This document shows, piece after piece, positions 17,254 through 26,521 of a DNA stretch of 64,000 nucleotides (position 1 is the stretch's first letter; each line of letters starts with the position of its first letter). Below the pieces are notes generated by a model that made no database searches, had not been told where the DNA came from, and was given only the letters and a program-made list of their open reading frames with translations. Where the stretch lies: NCBI RefSeq assembly GCF_000423205.1, contig NZ_AUHN01000010.1, positions 124,001 through 188,000 of the forward strand, in the 5' to 3' direction. The position numbers and the translations under genes were made by a program. The DNA comes from Jonesia quinghaiensis DSM 15701. Its GTDB lineage: Bacteria; Actinomycetota; Actinomycetes; Actinomycetales; Cellulomonadaceae.

Positions 17254-18318
17254 CTATGCGGAGAACTCCTGCACGTAGGAGTCGATCATCGCGTGGTAGT
17301 CTGCCCGGCGTTCTGCGCTGACCCAACTGACATCAAACGAGTTGCGGGCAATCTGCACCATTTCTGCGGTGGTCGCACCGCTGGCCTGCGCAAATGCCTG
17401 GTAGTTATCACCAATGTAACCACCAAAGTACGCTGGGTCATCGGAGTTAAGAGTTACTTTCACTCCCTCGCGCAGGAGGTTAATGATCTCGTTTGCTTTC
17501 ATATCATCGGAAACAAACGAATTCGACAAGGGGCAGCAGGTTAGCCCCAAACTTTGGTCCCGGACCATTTTCACCAATGCGGGGTCCTCAACGATGTTCG
17601 TCCCGTGATCAATCCGGTCAACCGCTATGTCTTCGATGACTTGGCGAATGTGCTCAATGCTATTGTGCTGGTCAATGTCACAGTGCATCGTCAGTTTGAG
17701 GCCGTTCTCCCGGGCTGTTGCAAACGTCTTGGCGAACAGTGCTGGCGGGTTCCCTCGTTCGTCTGAGTCGAGACCCACACCGAGAATCCGGTGCTTGTGT
17801 GGCAGTGCTTCTTCTAGGGTTGCGTGAGCGGATTCCGGGGTGTGATCACGCAGGAAGCACATAATGAGTTCGGCATCAATGCCGTGTCGTTCCGCTGCTT
17901 CATAGGCGGCCCGCGAATACCCCGAGATCACGGTGGCGAAAGAAATGCCCCGAGTGGTGTGTGCTTGAGGATCGAAGAAGATTTCTGCGCGCTTCACGCC
18001 CTGGGTGGCAGCTTTTGCAAGGTACGCGTCAGCCAAGTCATAAAAATCTTGCTCTGTCACGAGTACCTGCATCGCCGGGTAGTACACGGCAAGGAAAGAA
18101 GCTAGATCGGTGAACTGGTACGTTGCCTGGACATCTTCAACGCTTTGCTGCCCTATATCTACCCCATTGCGCCTCGCCAAACGTAGCTTCAGGTCAGGTT
18201 CTAACGTACCTTCAACGTGGAGATGTAACTCTGCTTTGGGTAGCCCGAGGAGGAAATCGTTTGTCGGGGTAGTTGGCAGTGGCACGTCGCGTTCCATTCG
18301 TTGATCGTCTATGTCCAT
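17254..18318 (-). CDS. adenosine/adenine deaminase family protein
   Basis: About 354 residues with the TIM-barrel amidohydrolase layout of adenosine deaminases. It has the zinc-binding LPKAELHLHVEG near the start, RIDHGTNI, and the C-terminal LNSDDPAYFGG with the catalytic Asp pair. Unusually, the segment that reads HAGE in classical enzymes reads MHCDIDQ here, so the Glu proton donor is not at its usual place, and the preceding GxDLAGxE motif reads GLDSDERGN. Deamination of adenosine, adenine or a related purine is likely but the substrate is open. The start is uncertain: the ATG at 18318 has no clear ribosome-binding site, and an ATG at 18297 is also possible. Confidence 0.8.
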   Translation of the reverse strand: MDIDDQRMERDVPLPTTPTNDFLLGLPKAELHLHVEGTLEPDLKLRLARRNGVDIGQQSVEDVQATYQFTDLASFLAVYYPAMQVLVTEQDFYDLADAYLAKAATQGVKRAEIFFDPQAHTTRGISFATVISGYSRAAYEAAERHGIDAELIMCFLRDHTPESAHATLEEALPHKHRILGVGLDSDERGNPPALFAKTFATARENGLKLTMHCDIDQHNSIEHIRQVIEDIAVDRIDHGTNIVEDPALVKMVRDQSLGLTCCPLSNSFVSDDMKANEIINLLREGVKVTLNSDDPAYFGGYIGDNYQAFAQASGATTAEMVQIARNSFDVSWVSAERRADYHAMIDSYVQEFSA

Positions 18319-18406
18319 TGAAAGGGACACACGCCATTGTGCGCCCCTTCCAACGTAGCCCGGTTCGCCACATTTGGCCTGGCGGACACACACGAATACA
18401 AGAACT

Positions 18407-18805
18407 TCAGACGCTCATTGTGGTGTCTGTGGCCTCACCCATCTCATACAGCCAACGACCGTCGCTTCGCACAAACCGCGAGGTCTCTGTTAAAACTCCG
18501 CGCTCTTGCCCCGAACGATAGTGAGCTCGAAAGCTCACATACCCAACATCGCCAACAGGTGGTGGTGCGTCAAGGATACGGAGCCTGCGCCAATCGATGT
18601 CTTGGGAAACCTCAAGATCATCGGGGACGGTGTCGGGATGCCACGTCTCTCTCAAGTAGGCCTCGTCCAAAACCACGTAGGCGCTATAGCGTGAGCGCAT
18701 GAGTGCTTCTGGTGAGGCAGGTACCGCTCTGCCCCCGTGGAACGGGCCGCAACACGCTAGATAAGGACTCCCTGTACCGCAGGGACACAACAACGTCTCA
18801 GACAT
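18407..18805 (-). CDS. YchJ-family SEC-C motif protein
   Basis: A 132-residue protein beginning with a zinc-binding SEC-C motif (CPCGTGSPYLACCGPFH, residues 7-23). An NTF2-like domain (~30-128) of the YchJ type follows. The cysteine/histidine set is complete and the length is typical. The function of YchJ proteins is unknown. It lies between the deaminase gene and an esterase on the same strand, with short gaps. Confidence 0.9.
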   Translation of the reverse strand: MSETLLCPCGTGSPYLACCGPFHGGRAVPASPEALMRSRYSAYVVLDEAYLRETWHPDTVPDDLEVSQDIDWRRLRILDAPPPVGDVGYVSFRAHYRSGQERGVLTETSRFVRSDGRWLYEMGEATDTTMSV

Positions 18806-18833
18806 GGGGTCATCGTATCTGTTTCTGGAGGCT

Positions 18834-19619
18834 TCATTCAGTGGGATGTGAGTGGCCGTTCATCATCCAGTGGAGTACTCGTTGAATCTGCTGATCCCAG
18901 TATCCCCACTCATGGTCTCCCGGGCCCTCGAGGTCCTGTGTCATGACGAGCCCAGCGTGGCGGGCAGCTTCAGCGAAGCGCAGATTGTCTTGGTAAAGGA
19001 AGTCTTCAGTGCCACATAGTTGATACAACGATGGGAGTCGATGCGGGTCAGCTTTGCGCAAGAGGTGCACGAGGTCATCGTCAGTACCTGCGGGGTGGGC
19101 ATCACCCCACACCTGGGGAATTTCGCCACGTAGCATCTCGAAACTAGCGGATTCGGCGACGTCTAGAGCACCTGACAACGATGCGGCTGCGGCGAAACGT
19201 TCCGGGTGGTGAAACGCGAGCTTAAATGCGCCGTACCCGCCCATCGATAACCCCGCAACGAATGTGTCTTCTCTGCGAGTAGAAACCTGAAACATTTGCG
19301 GGATGATTCTCGGGATTTCCTCACTGACCAACGTCCAATATTTGCCGCCCCACCGCTCATCACAGTAGAAAGACCTGCCAACGCGGGGCATGACAACCGC
19401 GATGCCATATTCCGCCACGTACCTTTCAATGGAAGTTCTCCGCGTCCAAATGGAATCGTCATCGCTCAATCCATGCAGCAAATAAAGAACCGGGGTTTTA
19501 CCTGTCGGAACAACAGTGTCCATACCGATTTGCCCGTGAGTTGACTCCGGGAGAATAACGGTCATCACCGTTGATTCACGAAGAGCCTCCGAGAAAAACC
19601 GGACCTGCGCGACTGCCAT
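18834..19619 (-). CDS. esterase of the tributyrin esterase/esterase-D family
   Basis: A 261-residue alpha/beta hydrolase. It shows the oxyanion segment LYLLHGLSDDDSIW, the nucleophile elbow GLSMGGYGA (~124), Asp in LCGTEDFLY (~208) and His in PGDHEWGYWD (~240). The pattern matches EstA-like tributyrin esterases and S-formylglutathione hydrolase relatives. There is no signal peptide, so it is cytoplasmic. The ATG at 19619 is preceded by AAAGG. The short-chain acyl ester substrate is unidentified. Confidence 0.9.
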   Translation of the reverse strand: MAVAQVRFFSEALRESTVMTVILPESTHGQIGMDTVVPTGKTPVLYLLHGLSDDDSIWTRRTSIERYVAEYGIAVVMPRVGRSFYCDERWGGKYWTLVSEEIPRIIPQMFQVSTRREDTFVAGLSMGGYGAFKLAFHHPERFAAAASLSGALDVAESASFEMLRGEIPQVWGDAHPAGTDDDLVHLLRKADPHRLPSLYQLCGTEDFLYQDNLRFAEAARHAGLVMTQDLEGPGDHEWGYWDQQIQRVLHWMMNGHSHPTE

Positions 19620-19796
19620 TGTGTCAACCTTTCACCCGTCAAGCATTCACAGAATCTACCAAGCATGTCCGGCGACAATGCGCGTGACCTCTGCCAATAG
19701 CATCTGTCCTAGCACTACAGTTGGACAGTACACCGCCGCCCCTTACTTCTTACGATAACGTCCCCACCTCCAACACCCGCGCATTGGACTGTGAGC

Positions 19797-20597
19797 ATGA
19801 ACCGACCCCGCCAACGTTCTACCTCGCTCGTTGTGCCTCTCGTGGGATTGCTCATCGTTGGGATTATTGGGTTGGTTATTGCAGGTGCTCTGGCCGCGAT
19901 CCGCAACAGCGCGAGTCTTTCAGCTGGTTCACCTCAGCCCCCTGGAATGCGCGCCGGCGCACTGACAACCGAACATCCGCCCCTGGCGGATGGTGCTGAC
20001 CTCGAAACGTGGCCAACCGCTGACCTCCCTGACCCCACGTGGGTTATCCGCACCTCTGAACTCACAGGTGTTCCCGAGCGCGCATTGCGCGCCTACGCTG
20101 GCGCAGCCATGCGGAATCAAGAGGTTAATCCTCGGTGTGAACTATCGTGGAACACCCTCGCTGGCATAGGACGCATCGAATCCTTCCACGGCGTCATCAA
20201 TGACAACACCTTGTCCGAGGATGGTACTGCTGAACCGGGAATTTTCGGGATTCCGCTCAATGGCGATGGTGTTGCGGCAATTGCGGACACTGATGGTGGG
20301 GAACTTGACGGTGACTCCGAGTGGGACCGTGCTGTGGGCCCCATGCAGTTCATTCCTGAGACGTGGTCGCGTTTTGGTACCGACGCGAATGGCAGCGGTG
20401 AGGCGAATCCGCAAAACATCGATGATGCTGCCCTGTCTGCTGCGTTCTACCTCTGTGATCGCGGACAAGGCGCGTTAAGCGAGGCGGAAAACTGGGTGCG
20501 GGCCGTGCGGGCGTATAACAATTCGTCAAAATACATCAATGACGTCGCCGAACGCGCCAATAACTACGCAACCAGTTTAGCCGCCGATCCCACGTAA
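19797..20597 (+). CDS. membrane-anchored lytic transglycosylase (MltB/SLT_2 type), copy 1
   Basis: A 266-residue protein with one N-terminal membrane helix (~13-35) and an extracytoplasmic lytic-transglycosylase domain (~85-255). The catalytic Glu is in LAGIGRIESFHG (~120). Downstream motifs GDGVAAIADTD and RAVGPMQFIPETW are diagnostic of the actinobacterial MltB-like group, which cleaves peptidoglycan glycan strands. A close paralogue (30813-31628) ends the ABC-transporter operon that starts just downstream, so the two copies bracket that locus. No strong ribosome-binding site is seen; a GTG at 19791 is an alternative start. Confidence 0.9.
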   Translation: MNRPRQRSTSLVVPLVGLLIVGIIGLVIAGALAAIRNSASLSAGSPQPPGMRAGALTTEHPPLADGADLETWPTADLPDPTWVIRTSELTGVPERALRAYAGAAMRNQEVNPRCELSWNTLAGIGRIESFHGVINDNTLSEDGTAEPGIFGIPLNGDGVAAIADTDGGELDGDSEWDRAVGPMQFIPETWSRFGTDANGSGEANPQNIDDAALSAAFYLCDRGQGALSEAENWVRAVRAYNNSSKYINDVAERANNYATSLAADPT

Positions 20598-20705
20598 CCT
20601 TCCTGCGCACTGCCTTTTTCACTCTATTGACCACCGTGCATTTTTCGTAGCACCCACTGTTGACACTACTGGCAATTCTGTGAGTATGATGTGCGCGGCG
20701 CTATT

Positions 20706-20724
20706 GATAACGATTCCCATTTTA
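20706..20724 (+). promoter_or_regulatory. Fur/Zur-like box upstream of the anchored-repeat cluster
   Basis: GATAACGATTCCCATTTTA matches the classical 19-bp Fur-family consensus (GATAATGATAATCATTATC) at 13 of 19 positions by my count. It lies 59 bp before the ATG of the first secreted repeat protein, in a locally AT-rich stretch. Given the zinc/manganese-type transporter downstream, a Zur-type operator is the best guess. No Fur-family gene is in the window. Confidence 0.5.
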
Positions 20725-20782
20725 CTTGCGTTTGTAGCGCCGCCGTTCATGACATCCCACCCACAACACAGGAGGACCACCC

Positions 20783-21352
20783 ATGGGACCACGCAGCACA
20801 CAACGCACAGCGCTACTGGCAGCAGCAGGGGCAGCAGTACTCGCTTTAGGAACGCCGGCGGCAGCTCACGCAGCAACCATCACCTCTGGGCACATCGACA
20901 TTGTCGAGATTGAATGCGTCAATGGCGACTACGAAGTAGGAGCCCACGTTGGTGACACCCACGTCCACGGTGACGAGATCGGTGACTACAACTTCATCAT
21001 TGATCGTTCATCAAGCGGCGGATACGTCACCTACAGCTCCGCCCTTGACCGCTACCGGGTGACCGGCGGCGGCAACGCCGATGACTACATTCCTGACTTC
21101 GGCTTCGCTTATGAAGCTACTGGCGCGGGATGCGCGTCAACACTCACCGTCAACTGGGCCACAACAGGACCAGGCAGCGTCACCTTCAACGGAGGCACAG
21201 CTGTGACGCTGTCGCAGAACAGCCACACCCACGGCACCTGGGTCTACAACGGTGCAACCAGTGGCACAACCGCATACGACTACACCATCAACTTCTCTGT
21301 TCCTACCGCTGGAGAAGGCGTCGGGCCAGTCAACGTCCGCGTACAGCCTTAA
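20783..21352 (+). CDS. secreted single-repeat protein of the anchored-repeat ABC system
   Basis: A 189-residue protein with a clear signal peptide (about residues 1-30, ending AAAHA). One domain follows, resembling the actinobacterial surface repeat (choice-of-anchor M / TIGR03769-like). It opens with SGHIDIVEIE, has a central GPGSV and ends with the HTHGTWVYN motif shared with the neighbouring repeat proteins. There is no C-terminal anchor, so it is probably released or held by partners. AGGAGG lies at ideal spacing before the ATG. It is the first gene after the Fur/Zur-like box. A role in capturing the transporter's ligand is inferred. Confidence 0.82.
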   Translation: MGPRSTQRTALLAAAGAAVLALGTPAAAHAATITSGHIDIVEIECVNGDYEVGAHVGDTHVHGDEIGDYNFIIDRSSSGGYVTYSSALDRYRVTGGGNADDYIPDFGFAYEATGAGCASTLTVNWATTGPGSVTFNGGTAVTLSQNSHTHGTWVYNGATSGTTAYDYTINFSVPTAGEGVGPVNVRVQP

Positions 21353-21359
21353 TACCGAT

Positions 21360-21386
21360 GGTGGTGCCGGATTCACCGGCACCACC
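21360..21386 (+). terminator. hairpin after the secreted repeat protein
   Basis: GGTGGTGCCGG at 21360-21370 pairs perfectly with 21376-21386 around a 5-nt loop. A T-run (21393-21397) follows about six bases later. It begins 8 bp after the stop codon and 45 bp before the next start. It looks like an attenuator giving more of the small secreted protein than of the downstream operon. Confidence 0.6.
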
Positions 21387-21430
21387 ACCCACATTTTTCT
21401 CATCTCATCACCTCATTGTGAAAGACGTTC

Positions 21431-24400
21431 ATGGCTCGACACCACCGGCCCCTTGTCAGCGCTGCCCTCACCCTCCTTATCACCTGCGGCTTACTCGCAG
21501 CCCCGCCTGACACACCCGCCTACGCCGACTCGCCCCCTGTTATCACCACAGGAAGCTACGTATACGGCACCGTCTTGAACCCCGAGAGCGGGATAAGAGA
21601 ATTCGCTATCAGGAACTCCACAACGTGGGATACCGTGGCACCGAACACCGTCTTTCACCTGAGTAATTCACACCAATCACTGATCCCCGAGACCGATGAC
21701 ACTGCGTTCCTTGGGGAGGTAGGTAGCAGCTCATGGGTGACATCCGATAATCCAGACCTCGCCGACAGCCTGAATCTCACCTTCTCCCCTGGGTTCGCCT
21801 CACGAGCCCTCGAAGGAGGCTCGAGTGCAAGCTTCACCTGGAAGCTCGACAGCGTCCAAGGCCCCGGTGACTACCTGGTATATACCCCCGCATCGGCGCC
21901 CAATAGTGTCAGCCCGCACGATGCCGCCCGCCCTTTTCTCGGGACTGGAATCGATCGCAGTGGGACGCCCCGCCCCGCTTCCACGGACCACCCCCGCAAC
22001 CACTTCCCTACTACCCGCACGCACCGATTTAACGCTCCGGGCATGTACTGCATCACCTACTCACTCACCTATTTACCCGCTGGTGAAACCAGCGAGCAGA
22101 CCACTACTGGAACAATCAACGTTGCAGTAGGTGATTCAACACCAACAACAGCACCCTGCGGATACCTTGGCAGTGAACCACCTGTTTCTCCACCACCTGC
22201 TGATGGTGATGACAACAGCGGTGAGACTGACCCCACTCCTGATCCAGATCCACAGCCAACTGACCCTAGCGACCCAGAACCTCCAGGCGATAGCGCACCA
22301 GATGATGGAGAGCCAGGCGATAGTGAAAATCCCGCAGAACCGGATCCAGGCGAAGAACCTGTGTCACCTGACGAACCTATCGATCCCAGCGACCCTCGTC
22401 CCACCGACACCGTCGTCATGAGAAGTGGGCACGCCGATGTCCTCTATCCAGTCATCACAACAGAGCAGGGCCGCGAAACACTCGCCCTTCGCTCCCATAT
22501 CGGGCTCGGTAGTACCTTTGCGGGAAACAATCCCACATTGCCCGCTGATGTCGAACACAGCGATCTGATCATCACTCACACAGATGCCGTTGCCCAGACG
22601 CTCCCATCGACGTACACCGACAACAACGACTACTCTTTTCTCGCGCCTGCTGGTTCACGGGTGTGGACCTCGCCTATTACGCAAAATCTGTCAGAGCCGT
22701 GGATCGGGTTGTCAACGGAATCTTCCTCGTTGTCGTCCCTTGCCCGCCGTGCTGCAGTTAATTTCCGTGTTGATGCTGTCACCGGAATTGACGGCGATGC
22801 ACCACCGGGAGATTTTGTCCTGTGGTCACACGCCAACAACGCTGAAGGTGTTATTGCCAGCACCCGCACCTCACTTCCAGGTGCCTGGTCGGTGTCGGTG
22901 GGCAGCCACCGCCACTACGCGTGGACTTTTACTGCCCCCGGTGTGTACTGCGTTGCTGTCACCGCTCAAACCCGTACGGCGAGCGGCGCCGTGCTCAGCG
23001 ACACCCAACAGTTAACCATTGCCGTCGGCGATGACGCTGCGGAAGAGGCTGTTCTGATCGAACCGTGTGGTCGTGTTGTCGATGACCCTCAGGTTCCGAC
23101 TCCCACACCACGCCCAGGTGGCACAACCCCAGTGACCATCACCTCCGGTTTCATGGATTTGCGACCAACTCTTTCCGGAAACACACTCGACGCGTCACTG
23201 CGTTTACACGACCACAGGGGTGCGTCGGCGGGCGTTGAATATGACATTGATGATGTCATTGTGCACCGCACCGTCGGAGTTCACACGCCGTACATTGCAT
23301 TGCGCGGCAATGTCCCTGACCGGAGTTCACTGCTAGCTGTGACCACAGATTTCACGGGAATCCCGCACACCTCTGAACTTTCAGAGGTCCATTGGTCGCT
23401 CGGTGACGTCGAAGGGCCGGGTGGCCTCACCGTCAACGCGTCGTGGAATGGAATCGAAGAGTTATTTTCCCCCGATTCCCCTGGGGCGCACTTTGTGGGA
23501 ATGCCAGGGTCTCGTGTGGGGCAACAAGCATGGGAAGTCACCCAGCCGGGGCGCTACTGCGTTCCCATGACATTCACTGTGCCTGGCACACCACAACGTT
23601 CGGTCACTAAAACCCTCACTCTCGTTGTGGATGGCCCCACTGATCCCGATGATTGGGACTTTGACGCCCAAGGTCGCATTATTCATAACGGCGAGGTGTG
23701 GCGAGGGGCTGACCACGGCGCATTAACAACTCCCTGCGCTGCTCAGTCTTCTGAGCCGACAGAACCAACCCCTGACCCTGGCGACCCCACGGAACCAACA
23801 GACCCAGGTTCGCCGACGCCTCCTACTGATCCAGTAACGCCGCCAGTATGGAAGGTCAAGAACGGGACAGTGAACAAAGCTGGAGCCATTGTGCTCAACG
23901 ATGGACACGTTGATCTCGCCTCCCGCGTTATCGCTAACCAACTCGTCACCCACGTCAAGGACTCGGCAACCGCAGCCACGCCTCGATGGCACACTATGGA
24001 CTCCGTTGTGTTCCAGGTCCTGCCCGATGCGCGGACATCAGTTCCTGCCAGTTCCCAATACCGTTTCCTTGGCCCTGCAGGGGCCCCACTGTGGCTCCTT
24101 CCAGAGTCGCAACAAGAAGGCATCTTGTGGCCGGGGTGGTCAACGGAGTCGATCGCACCAGGAGCTATGGGCGGCGACATGACGTGGCGTCTGACGAATG
24201 CATCCGGTCCAGGCGAGTTTGCTCTGTTCACATCCAACGCTCAGCAACTTGGCGGCGTCGATATAGCAATGTCTACCCGTGACGGTATTACCGCCAAGGA
24301 CACCATCACTGTTCCCCCCAATACCCACGCTCACGGCGCATGGGCCTTTACCGCAGAGGGCGCCTATTGTTTAGCTTTCCAACGTTCAGCAACTCTTACG

Positions 24401-26521
24401 GGAGGTTTGCGGTCAACGGACTCGTTTGTGTTGGCAGTAGCAGTCGGTCGAACTGACGTGACACGCTTGGATCCATCGGGATGCTTTACCACAGTGGACG
24501 GACAACCCGGATCTCCAGACACCACACCCATTCCACCGGGAAGTTTGACTGACTCCACCTCGGGCAACGTACGGGTACTCAACGGGACTGCTGGTTTCTC
24601 GCCCGGTCAGTTGCTCACCGTACACATTGGTGCACAGCATGCCGGTGAGTGGACATCCGTGTGGCTCGATAGGTCAACGTGGCTTGGCTGGGTTCAGGTG
24701 GGAGCAAGCGGCGCTCTTCAGGTTCGTCTGCCAGCAACAGCCAGCGCCGGATCACACACCCTGGCAGTAAAAACTCGCGGTGGTGAACTCATCGGCTGGG
24801 ACTCTCTCGCCGTCACCAGTGCAAACATCGTGAACCCGCCCAACGATGGTGCGCCACCCGCGGCAGGTAAACCAACCACTCCGAAACCAGGTGCGGTGTG
24901 GAACGTACCCAATGGGACCAAAAACTCCGCGGGATCCGTGGTGCTCAATTCTGGGCACGTTGACGTTGCCTCAGTCATCAACGACGGGAGCCTAACAACA
25001 CGCATCAAAGACTCAACCCGTGGCGGCAAACCCGCGCTCCGATCACCGCGCAGCACCGTTTTACAACTACTACCCGCCACGAAAACTACGGTTCCTCAAC
25101 TGGCGCCATATGGTTTCTTGGGTAAAAAGGGCGCACCTGTGTGGCAGGTTTCCCACACCCAACGTGACGGCGTACTGTGGCCGGGATGGTCCACCGAAGG
25201 CATCGCTGCCTCAGAAACGCAGACAGGCGTAACGTGGGCACTCACGGGGATGGAAGGTCCAGGAGACTTCTTCCTCTACCGCCCATCTCCAACATTAATG
25301 GGAGGTGTCGATGTCCTCTTTAACACAGCCAACGGAATCACCTCCGCAGATCAAACAACCATCCCTCAATTAACACACGCCCACGGGTCATGGGCATTCA
25401 CCCGAGAAGGGCACTATTGCCTATCGATGGAGCGAGTGACACGGCTTGCATCAGGCAAGAAATCATCTGACTCCTTCGTACTATCGGTCGCTGTTGGAAC
25501 CGCAGATGTCATGCAGTTTGATGCACGTGACTGTTCCGTAGCACCAGAAGTCGCTGGATCAACAGTTACTCCCCCTGCCTCCACTCCAGCAACAGGTGGC
25601 GGACAAGCATCACAACAGGTATCTTCCACGTCACCGAACGCACAGTGCGTCGCCAACGCAACAGTGCTGTCACGGGGGCACGCAGATGTAGCTACCAGAA
25701 TCGTTGGCGGAAAAGCAAAAATACTTATCGGTGACGATTCATCGGGCACCAAGGTGTACCGCAAACCCTCCGACACCGTCATCTGGCTCCGGCCCGAAGG
25801 ACGCACCGCCATGCCTGCCGGATTCACGAGCATCGCTCCAGCAGGGAAAACAGTCTGGCAAATACCACAAACCCAAAACCCAGCACTCATCTGGCTGGGA
25901 TGGAACACGGAATCACTCACCAGTTCCTCGGCAGCTTCACCTGTCACCTGGACATTAAACTCCGTGCAAGGCCCCGGTAGTGTCAAAGTGTTCCTTACCG
26001 GCCCATTCGGAGGAGTGCAAGATGTCGTCTTCGGTGGCGCTGGAGCACGCTACTCCGTCCCATTGGGAGTACACGCCCACGGGAACTGGGTATTCTCACA
26101 CGAAGGCATCTACCGCCTCAATATGACACAAACGGTGACTCTACCGGGCGGAGGCCAATCCAGCGGCACTGCCGAAATCGTCCTCGCAGTTGGGGACGTT
26201 GACCCGGCAAGTGCAGTAAAGAACTCTTCTGGGTGCGGTGTAGTCAGCCAAGCATCACTCACCTCCAAGGACGACCCAGAGCTCGAAGAACAAGCAGCTG
26301 AGCAAGCATTTGTCGACGCACAGCAGGCTGCAATCTCAGTCCTCCCTGGCGAAAGTACGCTTGGCACTGATGCAGAACCCTTGACGGGCGACACTCAGCG
26401 GGCACAGCTGTTATGGCGCATACTCGGTGGATTATTGCTCGGCGCAGGTGTGGGAACGGGCCTTGTATGGTGGCGCCGCCCCGAACTATTCAGCGGCCTC
26501 CTGCGTGGTGGCGCATCGTGA
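21431..26521 (+). CDS. giant six-repeat surface-anchored protein of the anchored-repeat ABC system
   Basis: A 1696-residue exported protein. A signal peptide (~1-33) is followed by six copies of the actinobacterial surface repeat (roughly 32-235, 329-530, 567-735, 818-1003, 1169-1356, 1410-1590). A Pro/Asp/Glu-rich linker (~240-330) and an Ig-like domain (~1046-1131) are interspersed, and a C-terminal membrane helix (~1659-1680) with a basic tail ends the protein. Each repeat has a central GPG; repeats 2 and 4-6 carry both GHxD near their start and HxHxxW near their end. Repeats 1 and 3 lack the HxH. No LPXTG signal is present, so anchoring is by the helix. It matches the TIGR03773-type protein associated with TIGR03770-3772 transporters. 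The next gene starts inside its stop codon. Confidence 0.88.
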   Translation: MARHHRPLVSAALTLLITCGLLAAPPDTPAYADSPPVITTGSYVYGTVLNPESGIREFAIRNSTTWDTVAPNTVFHLSNSHQSLIPETDDTAFLGEVGSSSWVTSDNPDLADSLNLTFSPGFASRALEGGSSASFTWKLDSVQGPGDYLVYTPASAPNSVSPHDAARPFLGTGIDRSGTPRPASTDHPRNHFPTTRTHRFNAPGMYCITYSLTYLPAGETSEQTTTGTINVAVGDSTPTTAPCGYLGSEPPVSPPPADGDDNSGETDPTPDPDPQPTDPSDPEPPGDSAPDDGEPGDSENPAEPDPGEEPVSPDEPIDPSDPRPTDTVVMRSGHADVLYPVITTEQGRETLALRSHIGLGSTFAGNNPTLPADVEHSDLIITHTDAVAQTLPSTYTDNNDYSFLAPAGSRVWTSPITQNLSEPWIGLSTESSSLSSLARRAAVNFRVDAVTGIDGDAPPGDFVLWSHANNAEGVIASTRTSLPGAWSVSVGSHRHYAWTFTAPGVYCVAVTAQTRTASGAVLSDTQQLTIAVGDDAAEEAVLIEPCGRVVDDPQVPTPTPRPGGTTPVTITSGFMDLRPTLSGNTLDASLRLHDHRGASAGVEYDIDDVIVHRTVGVHTPYIALRGNVPDRSSLLAVTTDFTGIPHTSELSEVHWSLGDVEGPGGLTVNASWNGIEELFSPDSPGAHFVGMPGSRVGQQAWEVTQPGRYCVPMTFTVPGTPQRSVTKTLTLVVDGPTDPDDWDFDAQGRIIHNGEVWRGADHGALTTPCAAQSSEPTEPTPDPGDPTEPTDPGSPTPPTDPVTPPVWKVKNGTVNKAGAIVLNDGHVDLASRVIANQLVTHVKDSATAATPRWHTMDSVVFQVLPDARTSVPASSQYRFLGPAGAPLWLLPESQQEGILWPGWSTESIAPGAMGGDMTWRLTNASGPGEFALFTSNAQQLGGVDIAMSTRDGITAKDTITVPPNTHAHGAWAFTAEGAYCLAFQRSATLTGGLRSTDSFVLAVAVGRTDVTRLDPSGCFTTVDGQPGSPDTTPIPPGSLTDSTSGNVRVLNGTAGFSPGQLLTVHIGAQHAGEWTSVWLDRSTWLGWVQVGASGALQVRLPATASAGSHTLAVKTRGGELIGWDSLAVTSANIVNPPNDGAPPAAGKPTTPKPGAVWNVPNGTKNSAGSVVLNSGHVDVASVINDGSLTTRIKDSTRGGKPALRSPRSTVLQLLPATKTTVPQLAPYGFLGKKGAPVWQVSHTQRDGVLWPGWSTEGIAASETQTGVTWALTGMEGPGDFFLYRPSPTLMGGVDVLFNTANGITSADQTTIPQLTHAHGSWAFTREGHYCLSMERVTRLASGKKSSDSFVLSVAVGTADVMQFDARDCSVAPEVAGSTVTPPASTPATGGGQASQQVSSTSPNAQCVANATVLSRGHADVATRIVGGKAKILIGDDSSGTKVYRKPSDTVIWLRPEGRTAMPAGFTSIAPAGKTVWQIPQTQNPALIWLGWNTESLTSSSAASPVTWTLNSVQGPGSVKVFLTGPFGGVQDVVFGGAGARYSVPLGVHAHGNWVFSHEGIYRLNMTQTVTLPGGGQSSGTAEIVLAVGDVDPASAVKNSSGCGVVSQASLTSKDDPELEEQAAEQAFVDAQQAAISVLPGESTLGTDAEPLTGDTQRAQLLWRILGGLLLGAGVGTGLVWWRRPELFSGLLRGGAS

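Noticed and set aside
22140-22410. Repetitive-looking Pro/Asp/Glu stretch as a possible DNA repeat or CRISPR-like array
   Set aside because: It is an irregular low-complexity protein linker between surface repeats 1 and 2; no regular repeat/spacer structure.
25414-25986. 190-codon open frame antisense to the giant repeat protein
   Set aside because: Opposite strand of a gene with clear repeats and signal peptide; codon pattern of the plus strand explains it.
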